A DNA stretch of 8,519 nucleotides from Bacteroidales bacterium (GCA_012799155.1 JAAZLV010000122.1:1-8519), one strand, 5' to 3'; shown: positions 1-7,087, counted from the stretch's first letter. Numbers and translations are program-made. The notes: generated from the sequence alone by a model not told the origin.

Positions 1-872
1 CGGTCCTCTTTGGCAGCAGTACCCACGAAGAGAGGGTTGCGGTCGATTTCGTCATAAAGCATTGCAGCTTTTTCTTTGTTGAGCTTCTGCATCGCTTCCA
101 CACCTCCCTGCTCCTTCACCCACTTGAGGGTCTCGTGCATCACAAAGATGGGGAAGACGGGCGGTGTGTTGAACATGGAGCGATTCTTCTCCACATCGCC
201 TATGTGTGTGCGATAGTCCACCATTGTCTGCAACGGGCGATCCAGCTTACCGAGGATATCCTCACGTACGATGACGAAGGCAACACCCGCGGGTCCGACG
301 TTCTTCTGGGCACCTCCATAGATGATTCCATATTTGGAGACATCCACCGGACGGCTCATGATGTCGGACGACATGTCTGCCACCAGGGTGACCGGACTGT
401 CAATGTCTTTGTGTAGCTCCGTTCCGTAGATGGTATTGTTGGTGGTAATATGAAAATAGTCGGCATCAGCCGGGATGCTGTAACCTTTCGGAATATAGGA
501 GTAGTTCTTGTCTTCTGAAGAAGCAACAACTTCAACAGCACCGTAGAACTTAGCCTCCTTGATTGCCTTTTTAGCCCATACACCGGTCTGCAGATAGGCT
601 GCTTTGGTATTCAGCAGGTTGGCAGGCACGTTGAGGAATTGCATGCTGGCACCTCCACCCAGAAAAAGCACCCGATAGTTGTCGGGGATATGCAACAGCT
701 CTTTCCAGAGGTCGGCGGTCTCTTTCATGATGCGCTCCCAGCCGGGGGTACGGTGTGAGATCTCCAGAAGTCCGATACCGGTGTTGTCGAAATCACGGAT
801 CGCGTCAATGGCTGACTCTACGGCCGGTCTGGGCAGTACGCAGGGACCGGCGTTAAAATTGTACTTCTTCAT
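1..872 (-). CDS. serC: Phosphoserine aminotransferase SerC, C-terminus cut by window edge
   Basis: PLP-dependent transaminase of the cytosolic serine pathway. It converts 3-phosphohydroxypyruvate plus glutamate to phosphoserine plus 2-oxoglutarate, and also acts on the phosphohydroxythreonine intermediate of vitamin B6 synthesis in many bacteria. Reading the minus strand from the ATG at 872-870 gives 290 codons with no stop. The N-terminus [10 protein letters not shown] is the usual SerC start. The [10 protein letters not shown] phosphate/PLP loop is near residues 70-80, TGVWAKK near 96-102 (stacking Trp99), NNTIYGTEL near 145-153, and VADMSSD with the PLP Asp near 164-170. The Schiff-base lysine motif [11 protein letters not shown] puts Lys190 at the active site. 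The family is about 360 residues long, so roughly 70 C-terminal residues lie outside the window. A weak AAAAAGG stretch precedes the start. The gene lies 13 bp after the serA stop on the same strand, so the two are almost certainly co-transcribed. No odd residue was seen at the catalytic positions. Confidence 0.95.
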   Translation of the reverse strand, partial: MKKYNFNAGPCVLPRPAVESAIDAIRDFDNTGIGLLEISHRTPGWERIMKETADLWKELLHIPDNYRVLFLGGGASMQFLNVPANLLNTKAAYLQTGVWAKKAIKEAKFYGAVEVVASSEDKNYSYIPKGYSIPADADYFHITTNNTIYGTELHKDIDSPVTLVADMSSDIMSRPVDVSKYGIIYGGAQKNVGPAGVAFVIVREDILGKLDRPLQTMVDYRTHIGDVEKNRSMFNTPPVFPIFVMHETLKWVKEQGGVEAMQKLNKEKAAMLYDEIDRNPLFVGTAAKED

Positions 873-885
873 ACGATTAACCTTT

Positions 886-1821
886 TTATGTTTTGTTGTT
901 CACTCTGTATTGTTCGTCACCCTTGCGAAAATAAGAGACAATCTGACCAGCGGCAGCAAGCCCTGCATTGATATTTGCCTCTGCAGTCTGGGCACCCATC
1001 TTTTTTGGTGTTGAGAAATAGCGTTTCGGAAAACGTGCCTGAAACTCCTCGTGACTGTCGGGCATCACGTCGGTGATGTACTTGAAGCGGGGACGCTCCT
1101 CCATGATGCGCATCAGATCATCCTCTACCAACAACTCCTTGCGGGCTGTATTGATCAAGACCCCGTCGAGCGGCATCAATGAGAGCAGCTCATAGCCCAC
1201 ACAGTTGCGTGTTTCTTCAAGCAATGGCATGTGAAGGGAGAGAAAATCACTGTTCATAAACAGCTCTCTGTTGCTGTAAACAGTGTACACGCCATATTCA
1301 CCCTCTTTTCGCAGATCATCGTGCGTGAGCGTCGGTGAATAGGCGTTGACGGTCATGTTGAAACCTCGGGCAATCCTGGCAACCATCTTCGCTACGTTAC
1401 CAAAGGCATAGAGACCGAGCCGCTTGTTGAACAGTTCACGACCTACACTCCCGTCAAATTGGTTTCGCTGCATATAAATCATCATCCCAAAGACTAGCTC
1501 TGCTACGGCATTGGCATTCTGACCGGGTGTGTTCATCACACATACATCACGATTGGTAGCTGTTTCCAGATCTACATTGTCATAACCGGAACCGGCTCGT
1601 ACCACTACCTTCAGGTTGGGAGCTGCTTCCAGCACTTCTCGATCAACGATGTCACTTCTAATTATCAGCGCATTGGCATCTCTTACAGCATCAAGTAACA
1701 GTGATTTGTCGGTGTAGCTCTCCAGCTTTTCGAACAGATATCCTGCAGATTCTATGATTTGCTGAATCTCCTCCACTGCCTTTGTTGCAAATGGCTTCCC
1801 TGTCGCTAATAGTACCTTCAT
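886..1821 (-). CDS. serA: D-3-phosphoglycerate dehydrogenase SerA, short form without regulatory domains
   Basis: First enzyme of serine synthesis: it oxidises 3-phosphoglycerate to 3-phosphohydroxypyruvate in the cytosol, and serC follows directly. The product is 311 residues from the ATG at 1821-1819 ([11 protein letters not shown]). The in-frame TTG 16 codons upstream is rejected because it lies in the likely promoter. Domains are an N-terminal substrate part (1-100, with [13 protein letters not shown] at 72-84), a nucleotide-binding Rossmann part (about 101-282), and a short C-terminal return (about 283-311). There is no ASB or ACT domain, so serine feedback through ACT is not expected. 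Arg227 in NTARKE matches the catalytic Arg. Unusual residues: the Rossmann loop reads Ala139-Phe-Gly141-Asn-Val-Ala144 rather than GxGxxG; Ser162 occupies the place of the Asp that usually binds the NAD ribose; and the TPHxG catalytic segment reads TPKKMG (271-276), with Lys for His. The Lys change is, as I recall, shared with Bacteroides and Entamoeba enzymes. The general assignment is secure; cofactor preference is open. Confidence 0.93.
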   Translation of the reverse strand: MKVLLATGKPFATKAVEEIQQIIESAGYLFEKLESYTDKSLLLDAVRDANALIIRSDIVDREVLEAAPNLKVVVRAGSGYDNVDLETATNRDVCVMNTPGQNANAVAELVFGMMIYMQRNQFDGSVGRELFNKRLGLYAFGNVAKMVARIARGFNMTVNAYSPTLTHDDLRKEGEYGVYTVYSNRELFMNSDFLSLHMPLLEETRNCVGYELLSLMPLDGVLINTARKELLVEDDLMRIMEERPRFKYITDVMPDSHEEFQARFPKRYFSTPKKMGAQTAEANINAGLAAAGQIVSYFRKGDEQYRVNNKT

Positions 1822-1866
1822 AGTTTGATTTTGCCAGTGTAAATAGCACTCCTGAAAATGAAACCA

Positions 1867-1882
1867 CAAAATTACAAACTTA
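1867..1882 (-). promoter_or_regulatory. Possible serA promoter: two abutting Bacteroidota -7 boxes
   Basis: On the minus strand, TAAGTTTG (1882-1875) is followed immediately by TAATTTTG (1874-1867). Each fits the Bacteroidota -7 consensus TAnnTTTG. They lie about 45-60 bp upstream of the serA ATG, a plausible leader length. No TTTG -33 box is found about 20 bp further upstream for either, so support rests on the -7 boxes alone, in AT-rich DNA where chance matches are easy. Confidence 0.4.
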
Positions 1883-1951
1883 TCTCAAACTGAGCACGAA
1901 ATTGGAATAAAAAAACGTCTCTCGTTGTCCATTCGCAATTGCTAAAAGTTA

Positions 1952-1983
1952 TTTGTGCGATAAATCGAATCATCGTATCTTTG
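1952..1983 (+). promoter_or_regulatory. recR operon promoter, Bacteroidota type
   Basis: TTTG (1952-1955), 20 bases, then TATCTTTG (1976-1983) match both the -33 (TTTG) and -7 (TAnnTTTG) boxes of the primary Bacteroidota sigma factor at the usual spacing. Transcription would start near 1990, about 17 bases before the recR ATG at 2007. This argues against the upstream in-frame TTG at 1953 as the translation start. Confidence 0.75.
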
Positions 1984-2006
1984 CGCTGCAACATCCTTTG
2001 AACAGA

Positions 2007-2639
2007 ATGAACAGCTCCTTTCCCTCAGCGCTTCTGGAAAATGCAGTAAACGAATTGGCACGTTTACCGGGCATCGGAAGAAAGACAGCCCTCCGTCTGG
2101 CACTCCACCTCCTCCGTCAGGATGAGGAGAAGGTGACCCATTTTGCGGAGTCGATACTTAAAATGCGAAGAGAGATCACCTATTGTTCCGTCTGTCACAA
2201 CATCTCGGATCGCCCCGTATGCAGCATCTGTGCGGACACCACTCGCGACCACTCACTGATTTGTGTGGTGGAAAATGTAAAGGAGGTGATGGCCATTGAA
2301 AAAACAATGCAATTCAGGGGGGTCTATCATGTGCTGGGAGGCATCATCTCACCCATCGACGGCATCGGACCCTCAGACCTGGAAATCGTGAGCCTTGAGG
2401 AAAGGGTGAAAAAGGGTGAGATTCGTGAAGTAATACTGGCCCTGAGTGCAACCATGGAGGGCGATACCACCAATTTCTATATCTTTCGGCGACTACAGGC
2501 ATCGCACGTGAAGGTAAGCATCATCGCACGTGGGGTCTCCATAGGTGATGAGATTGAATATGCCGACGAAGTGACCTTGGGCCGTTCCATTCTGAACCGC
2601 ACCCCATTCGACGAATCTTATAAATTGATGAGCAAATGA
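2007..2639 (+). CDS. recR: Recombination mediator protein RecR
   Basis: DNA-binding component of the RecFOR pathway. With RecO, and in some species RecF, it helps load RecA onto SSB-coated single-stranded gaps. The product is 210 residues, close to the usual 200. The order is canonical: a helix-hairpin-helix segment [20 protein letters not shown] (17-36), a four-cysteine zinc motif (Cys60, Cys63, Cys72, Cys75), a Toprim domain starting at ICVVEN (85-90, acidic Glu89) and running through EGDTTNFYI (151-159), and the C-terminal segment [15 protein letters not shown] (181-195). The ATG at 2007 is chosen because the protein then begins like other RecRs and because a good promoter lies just upstream. 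The stop overlaps the next gene's start as ATGA (2636-2639), implying coupled translation. It is the first gene of the plus-strand series and diverges from serA. Confidence 0.97.
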   Translation: MNSSFPSALLENAVNELARLPGIGRKTALRLALHLLRQDEEKVTHFAESILKMRREITYCSVCHNISDRPVCSICADTTRDHSLICVVENVKEVMAIEKTMQFRGVYHVLGGIISPIDGIGPSDLEIVSLEERVKKGEIREVILALSATMEGDTTNFYIFRRLQASHVKVSIIARGVSIGDEIEYADEVTLGRSILNRTPFDESYKLMSK

Positions 2640-3145
2640 GCCAGACAAACCTTTTGACTGCTACGATTCGACAGCTGCAACTACATTACTGGATCATTTT
2701 CTCCTCCTTGGGGTTGTTTCTTTTGTTGATACTGTTTCAACTGATACCCTACTGGCAGGAGAGCAGACCGGTGAGCATCATCCTCGAGCGCTATCTCATT
2801 GTCATCACACTCATTGCCATACCGCTTGCCCTGAAGATGTTTGCAAACAAACTCAAAAAGAGTCCCCTTCCATTGACAAGCGGGGAGGCTCGGAATCTTT
2901 ATAAAAAAGCCTCTCTGCTGCGAATTTACATTCTCTCTGCAGTGACGATCATTCACATAGTGCTGTTCGGCATCTCCCGAAACATGAATTTCTTTTGGTT
3001 CGCAATCCTGCTTTTCATTGTCTTTTTATTTTGCCGGCCTTCCTATCAGGAATTGGAAAACCTTTTGGAAACGCCTGCTGGCAGTGACACCGGACACCTG
3101 GACAACGAAGATAACATCGCCGATGATACCTCTGCTGGAGAATAA
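2636..3145 (+). CDS. Four-helix integral membrane protein, function unknown
   Basis: I do not recognise this 169-residue protein as a named family. Four hydrophobic spans are visible, near residues 17-38, 48-70, 95-113 and 116-133. The basic loop after span 2 (NKLKK, 71-75) and Arg/Lys residues before span 3 suggest that both termini and this loop face the cytoplasm. The C-terminal tail (about 136-169) is soluble and acidic, with many Asp and Glu. There are no Cys or His clusters or catalytic signature. The ATG overlaps the recR stop (ATGA), and the 3' end overlaps the acetyltransferase gene by 23 bp in another frame, so it belongs to the same transcript and is likely translated by coupling. 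The tight overlaps and continuous reading frame argue for a real gene. Membership in a small Bacteroidales-restricted family found beside recR is plausible but from memory only. Confidence 0.8.
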   Translation: MSQTNLLTATIRQLQLHYWIIFSSLGLFLLLILFQLIPYWQESRPVSIILERYLIVITLIAIPLALKMFANKLKKSPLPLTSGEARNLYKKASLLRIYILSAVTIIHIVLFGISRNMNFFWFAILLFIVFLFCRPSYQELENLLETPAGSDTGHLDNEDNIADDTSAGE

Positions 3146-3674
3146 GACGATTCGCCTCAGGGCTACCGAGCCGGAAGACCTGGAGCTGCTCTACCGCTGG
3201 GAGAATGACACCCGACAGTGGCACCTTGGCAATGCCAACGCTCCCTTCTCGCGTTTCACCCTCAAGCAATACCTTGCCGAATCGAACCAGGACATCTACA
3301 GCGACCGCCAGCTGCGACTGATGATCACCCTCAGGGAGCAGGAGAAAACAATCGGAGCGGCCGATCTATATGACTTCGATCCGTTTCACCTGAGAGCGGC
3401 CGTGGGCATCCTGGTCGATGCCCCCGAACGTGAGAAGGGTTTCGGATCGCAGGCACTGCAACTATTGGAGGAGTATGCATTTCGATTCCTCCAACTAAGA
3501 CAGCTCTATGCTTTTGTTCCCGTCACCAACCGGGCAAGTGTTCACCTCTTTGAAAAAGGGGGGTATGAAGTGGCCGGCACGCTGAGGGAGTGGGTTCGCC
3601 AGGATGAGCTTTTTACCGATGTGTTGCTGATGCAGCGGATCAACCCTGAATCGCAACATTGCCCTGTTCCATAA
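3123..3674 (+). CDS. GNAT family N-acetyltransferase (RimJ/SpeG-like)
   Basis: Predicted acetyl-CoA-dependent transferase acting on an amine. The substrate is not determinable from sequence; protein N-termini or polyamines are known for relatives. The product is 183 residues. It starts [20 protein letters not shown] (3-22), the standard opening of the RimJ/SpeG-like branch. GNAT motif A is VGILVDAPEREKGFGSQAL (94-112); its pyrophosphate loop is Arg103-Glu-Lys-Gly106-Phe-Gly108. Motif B follows, with Asn136, Ser139 and LFEKGGYEVAGTLRE (142-156), a typical CoA-side helix and beta-bulge. The ATG at 3123 is chosen because the open frame upstream of it runs through the preceding membrane-protein gene and carries no family similarity; this gives a 23-bp overlap. 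The 22-bp gap to the TsaC gene suggests the same transcript. Fold assignment is firm, substrate unknown. Confidence 0.88.
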   Translation: MIPLLENKTIRLRATEPEDLELLYRWENDTRQWHLGNANAPFSRFTLKQYLAESNQDIYSDRQLRLMITLREQEKTIGAADLYDFDPFHLRAAVGILVDAPEREKGFGSQALQLLEEYAFRFLQLRQLYAFVPVTNRASVHLFEKGGYEVAGTLREWVRQDELFTDVLLMQRINPESQHCPVP

Positions 3675-3696
3675 ATCGTTACAATCAATCTATTGT

Positions 3697-4260
3697 ATGC
3701 AGGAAGATATCAAGAAAGCGTGTGAGGTGATGCAAAACGGAGGGATCATCCTCTACCCCACCGACACGATCTGGGGCATCGGTTGTGATGCCACCAACGA
3801 CGAGGCAGTGAAAAAAATATTTGCACTCAAACAACGTGATGACAACAAGTCGATGCTGGTGCTGCTCGACAACCCCGTGAAGTTGCAGAACTATGTGACC
3901 GATCTGCCGGAGATCGCATGGGATCTGATTGAACTGACCGACAAACCCCTCACCATCATCTACGAGGGAGCACGCAATCTGGCACCCTCTCTCATCGCAG
4001 CAGACGGCTCCATCGGCATTCGCATCACCGATGAACTTTTCTCGCGAGAGCTATGCAAGCGCTTCCGCAAGCCTATCGTCTCCACCTCGGCCAACATTAG
4101 CGGCAACCTTACCCCATCGATCTTCTCCCAGATTAGAAAGGAGATCAAAGTGGGGGTTGACTATGTGGTTTCCTACCGCCGGAAGGATCAGACAAAGACG
4201 AAAACATCTTCCATCATCCGGCTGGGACGAAACGGTACCATTCAGATTATCCGCAAGTAA
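3697..4260 (+). CDS. tsaC: Threonylcarbamoyl-AMP synthase, TsaC/YrdC type
   Basis: Makes L-threonylcarbamoyl-AMP from threonine, bicarbonate and ATP, the activated donor for the t6A modification at position 37 of ANN-decoding tRNAs (with TsaD, TsaB and TsaE). The product is 187 residues: a single YrdC domain without the extra Sua5 C-terminal domain. The N-terminal motif YPTDTIWGIGCDA (20-32), the KxR motif Lys45-Gln-Arg47, the segment GSIGIRI (104-110), and the STSANISG loop (129-136) are all present. SSIIRL (171-176) closes the domain. The start at 3697 gives the expected N-terminus, with the first conserved strand beginning near residue 14. It sits 22 bp after the acetyltransferase gene; the CLC gene begins 45 bp downstream. 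The related YciO family has the same fold, but the intact KxR and SxN motifs favour a true TsaC. If the genome also has a full Sua5, this copy could have another role. Confidence 0.85.
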   Translation: MQEDIKKACEVMQNGGIILYPTDTIWGIGCDATNDEAVKKIFALKQRDDNKSMLVLLDNPVKLQNYVTDLPEIAWDLIELTDKPLTIIYEGARNLAPSLIAADGSIGIRITDELFSRELCKRFRKPIVSTSANISGNLTPSIFSQIRKEIKVGVDYVVSYRRKDQTKTKTSSIIRLGRNGTIQIIRK

Positions 4261-4270
4261 GGAAAATTGT

Positions 4271-4278
4271 TATCTTTG
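4271..4278 (+). promoter_or_regulatory. Possible internal promoter before the CLC gene (-7 box TATCTTTG)
   Basis: TATCTTTG followed by C is identical to the -7 box of the recR promoter and lies 27 bp before the CLC ATG at 4306. This is the typical leader distance in these bacteria. The expected -33 position about 20 bp upstream (near 4247-4250) reads TTAT rather than TTTG, so the promoter may be weak. It would let the CLC gene and fmt be expressed apart from recR. Confidence 0.55.
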
Positions 4279-4305
4279 CACCAGGAACCTGAACAGTTGC
4301 AGCCG

Positions 4306-6096
4306 ATGCAGATCAAAACAATCTTCAATCAATTCTTGTCGTGGCGCGACTCCCATATCAAGGAGCGCCACTTCCTGCTGTTCGTCAGTTTCCTGGTGGG
4401 GATCACTACTGCCCTGGCTGCCTGGCTGCTGAAAAGCTCCATCCACTTCTTCCAGGTCTTCCTCACCGAGAACTTCAGCAGGGAGAACCTCAACTTCTCC
4501 TACCTGCTCTTCCCCATCGTGGGCATCCTCATAGCAGGACTCTATGTGAAATATGTGGTGAAGGATGATATCAGCCACGGGGTCACCAAGATCCTGTTTT
4601 CCATCTCGCAGCGTAAGAGCCGCATCAAACCACACAACATCTACACCTCACTGGCAGCAAGCTCCTTCACCATCGGATTCGGTGGATCGGTGGGTGCAGA
4701 GGCTCCCATCGTGCTCACCGGCTCAGCCATCGGATCCAACCTGGGACGCCTCTTCCGACTGGAACAACACAGCCTGATGATCCTGCTGGGGTGTGGTGCC
4801 GCCGGTGCCATCGCAGGCATCTTCAAGGCTCCCATTGCCGGCATCCTGTTTGTCATCGAAGTGTTGCTGCTCGACCTCACCATGTCTTCCATCATGCCGT
4901 TGCTGGTCACCGCCGTCACGGCCACCACTGTCTCCTACCTGCTCAACGGCATGGATGCCATGTTTGCCTATTCACAGGTGGAGCCTTTCCTGCTGAACCG
5001 GATTCCTTATGTGATACTGCTGGGCATCCTCTGCGGATTACTTTCCCTCTACGTGATCCGTGTCATGAGCTGGCTGGAGACCATCTTCCATGCCATGTCG
5101 CAATGGAAACGCTTCCTGCTGGGCGGGGTGATACTCAGTGTGCTGATCTTCTTCTTCCCACCGCTCTACGGCGAGGGTTACAACACCATCAATACGCTCC
5201 TGGCAACGGGTGACGGCTTTCAAGCACTCACCAATGAGAGCTTCTTCTACAACCTGGAAAGCAGATGGACCATCGTCGTTTTCCTCCTGATGGTGATCCT
5301 CTTCAAGGTGTTCGCCACCAGTGCAACCAACGGTGGCGGCGGTACCGGCGGCGTCTTTGCCCCCACACTCTTCCTGGGATGTATTGCCGGATTTGTCTAT
5401 TCCTACACCTTGAACCAACTGGGATACACGACCTTCCTGCCGCAGGAGAATTTTGCACTGATGGGGATGGCCGGAGTGATGGCGGGCGTGATGCATGCAC
5501 CCCTCACCGGTACCTTCCTCATTGCAGAACTTACCGGTGGCTATGAGCTGTTCCTACCGCTGATGATCGTGGCGCTGGTTTCTTACGGCACCATCCTGGT
5601 GTTCGAGAAACACAGCATCTACGCCATACGTCTCGCCAAGCGGGGCGAGCTGATCACCCACCACAAGGACAAGGCGGTGCTCACCTTCCTGAAGGTGGAG
5701 GATCTTCTGGAGACCGACATCCCCACCGTCAAACCCGATTACACCCTGGGGGAGATGGTGAAGGTTGTCTCCACCTGTACCCGTAACATCTTTCCCGTGG
5801 TAAATGATGAGGGGAAACTGATGGGCATGGTCCTGATCAACGACATCCGAAACATCATGTTCCGCCCGGAACTTTACGACCGTTTCACGGTGGAGAAGTT
5901 CATGGTGGGAGCTCCCGCAAAGGTGGAGATCACCTCCTCCATGGAAGAGGTGATGGCCAGGTTTGAGAATAGTAAGGCATGGAACCTGCCGGTGGTCGAC
6001 AGCAAGGGAATCTACATGGGAATCCTGTCACAGTCCTCCGTCTTTAACTCCTACCGTGAAGTGTTGGTTGAAAACTATTCAGAAGCAAATGACTGA
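4306..6096 (+). CDS. CLC family chloride channel/transporter with C-terminal CBS pair
   Basis: Inner-membrane anion-transporting protein of 596 residues. The CLC membrane core spans about 20-445, and two cytoplasmic CBS repeats (about 463-520 and 527-585) probably sense nucleotides or couple to gating. Visible CLC signatures are the gating-glutamate motif GAEAP (130-134, Glu132; GREGP in E. coli ClcA), FKAPIAGILFVIEV (173-186), the glycine-rich GGVFAP (348-353; GxFxP), and Tyr439 in KHSIYAI, matching the anion-coordinating Tyr445 of ClcA. Departures: the GSGIP filter loop reads SHGVT (90-94), so the anion-coordinating Ser becomes His91; and the internal proton glutamate (Glu203 of ClcA) is Val186, next to a conserved Glu185. 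The latter is shared with channel-type CLCs, so exchanger versus channel cannot be decided here. The ATG at 4306 is preferred over the TTG at 4267, which precedes the -7 box. The gap to fmt is 4 bp, indicating co-transcription. Confidence 0.93.
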   Translation: MQIKTIFNQFLSWRDSHIKERHFLLFVSFLVGITTALAAWLLKSSIHFFQVFLTENFSRENLNFSYLLFPIVGILIAGLYVKYVVKDDISHGVTKILFSISQRKSRIKPHNIYTSLAASSFTIGFGGSVGAEAPIVLTGSAIGSNLGRLFRLEQHSLMILLGCGAAGAIAGIFKAPIAGILFVIEVLLLDLTMSSIMPLLVTAVTATTVSYLLNGMDAMFAYSQVEPFLLNRIPYVILLGILCGLLSLYVIRVMSWLETIFHAMSQWKRFLLGGVILSVLIFFFPPLYGEGYNTINTLLATGDGFQALTNESFFYNLESRWTIVVFLLMVILFKVFATSATNGGGGTGGVFAPTLFLGCIAGFVYSYTLNQLGYTTFLPQENFALMGMAGVMAGVMHAPLTGTFLIAELTGGYELFLPLMIVALVSYGTILVFEKHSIYAIRLAKRGELITHHKDKAVLTFLKVEDLLETDIPTVKPDYTLGEMVKVVSTCTRNIFPVVNDEGKLMGMVLINDIRNIMFRPELYDRFTVEKFMVGAPAKVEITSSMEEVMARFENSKAWNLPVVDSKGIYMGILSQSSVFNSYREVLVENYSEAND

Positions 6097-6114
6097 AAAC
6101 ATGAAACAAATGAC
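6086..6114 (+). repeat. Short in-frame direct repeat at the fmt start (CAAATGAC twice)
   Basis: CAAATGAC occurs at 6086-6093 and 6107-6114, exactly 21 bases (seven codons) apart. Each copy includes an ATG in the fmt frame, with a third ATG at 6101 between them. The repeat spans the CLC stop and the fmt start and multiplies possible start codons. It may be chance in an A-rich start region. Confidence 0.4.
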
Positions 6115-7084
6115 AAAAGAATCGTTACGGATCATCTTCATGGGCACTCCCGAGTTTGCGGTGGAATCACTTAAAGCTCTTGTGGAAGGGGGATACAATG
6201 TGGGGGGTGTGATCACCATGCCCGACAAGGCTGTGGGCAGGGGTTACAAACTACAGCCCTCGGCTGTGAAACAATATGCCCTCAGCAAAGGATTGAATGT
6301 GCTGCAGCCGACAAGCCTCAAAGATCCGCACTTCCTGGATGAGTTGAAGGCTCTTAGAGCCGACCTTCAGATCGTTGTTGCCTTCCGAATGCTGCCCGAG
6401 GTGGTGTGGAACATGCCACCGTTGGGCACCTTCAACCTTCATGCCTCCCTCCTGCCCCAATACCGGGGTGCCGCACCCATCAACTGGGCATTGATCAACG
6501 GCGAGCAGGAAACAGGTGTCACCACCTTCTTCCTCTCGCATGAGATTGACACCGGTCGCATCATCTTCAGTGAAAAGACATCAATCCTTGATGAGGACAA
6601 TGCAGGCTCGCTGCACGACAGGCTCATGGCGATGGGCGCAAAGCTGGTGACCAAAACAGTGGATGCCATCGTGGAAGGAAACGTATCAACACTGTCGCAA
6701 AGTGAATTGGTTGAGGATAACGAAGTGCTGAAGACCGCACCGAAGATCTTTAGCGAGACCTGCAGGGTGAACTGGGACCGCACCGCAACAGAGGTCTGCA
6801 ACCTGATAAGGGGACTCTCCCCCTACCCTGCCGCCTGGACGGAATTGACTACCAATGAGGGGGAAGAGCCTTATCGGTTCAAGCTGTTCGCTGCCGAGAT
6901 TGTTGTAGAAGAGCACTCACTCCCGACAGGCACCATTCGCACAGACAACAAGTCACACCTTGAGGTTGCCGTGGCAAACGGCTTCACACGAATCACAGAG
7001 TTGCAGATGCAGGGAAAAAAGAGAATGCTGACCGCCGTTTTTCTGAATGGCTTCTCCTTTCCCGAAGATGCCATCTTCTCATAA
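6101..7084 (+). CDS. fmt: Methionyl-tRNA formyltransferase Fmt
   Basis: Transfers a formyl group from 10-formyltetrahydrofolate to Met-tRNA(fMet), giving the initiator for bacterial translation in the cytosol. The product is 327 residues, close to the usual 310-325. The N-terminal formyltransferase domain (about 8-215) opens with LRIIFMGTPEFAVESL (9-24). It carries the folate/catalytic signature Asn112-Leu-His114 with SLLP (116-119) and YRGAAPINW (121-129), plus catalytic Asp150 in HEIDTG. The C-terminal OB-like tRNA-binding domain (about 220-320) has RGLSPYPAAW (237-246) and LQMQGKKRM (301-309). Three in-frame ATGs (6089, 6101, 6110) are possible. I take 6101 because it leaves a 4-bp gap to the CLC stop and matches the usual N-terminal length; 6110 is nearly as good and 6089 would overlap the CLC gene. 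No Shine-Dalgarno sequence separates them. It is the last gene of the plus-strand series and converges on the next gene with 3 bp between stops. Confidence 0.96.
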   Translation: MKQMTKESLRIIFMGTPEFAVESLKALVEGGYNVGGVITMPDKAVGRGYKLQPSAVKQYALSKGLNVLQPTSLKDPHFLDELKALRADLQIVVAFRMLPEVVWNMPPLGTFNLHASLLPQYRGAAPINWALINGEQETGVTTFFLSHEIDTGRIIFSEKTSILDEDNAGSLHDRLMAMGAKLVTKTVDAIVEGNVSTLSQSELVEDNEVLKTAPKIFSETCRVNWDRTATEVCNLIRGLSPYPAAWTELTTNEGEEPYRFKLFAAEIVVEEHSLPTGTIRTDNKSHLEVAVANGFTRITELQMQGKKRMLTAVFLNGFSFPEDAIFS

Positions 7085-7087
7085 GCA

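Noticed and set aside
135..583. Open frames on both strands (135-416 plus, 356-583 minus) as separate genes
   Set aside because: They lie inside the serC reading frame, which has strong conserved motifs; these are out-of-frame shadows.
679..1014. Plus-strand open frame of 111 codons across the serA-serC junction
   Set aside because: It runs antisense across two recognisable enzymes, lacks family similarity and has no promoter box.
1822..1869. 16-residue N-terminal extension of SerA from a TTG
   Set aside because: The extension overlaps the candidate -7 boxes and is unlike the family start; [11 protein letters not shown] is the usual N-terminus.
1953..2006. 18-residue N-terminal extension of RecR from a TTG at 1953
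   Set aside because: It begins inside the -33 box of a strong promoter match, upstream of the expected transcription start.
4282..4291. Palindrome CAGGAACCTG at the predicted CLC transcription start as an operator
   Set aside because: Four-base arms are too short to distinguish from chance and no regulator is nearby.
4031..5546. Several long alternative-frame open frames inside tsaC and the CLC gene, both strands
   Set aside because: They are low-complexity, His/Arg/Pro-rich translations typical of frame shadows in GC-richer coding DNA; the real frames carry YrdC and CLC motifs.
6439..6801. Minus-strand 120-codon open frame within fmt
   Set aside because: Antisense to a fully conserved Fmt; no motif and no promoter.
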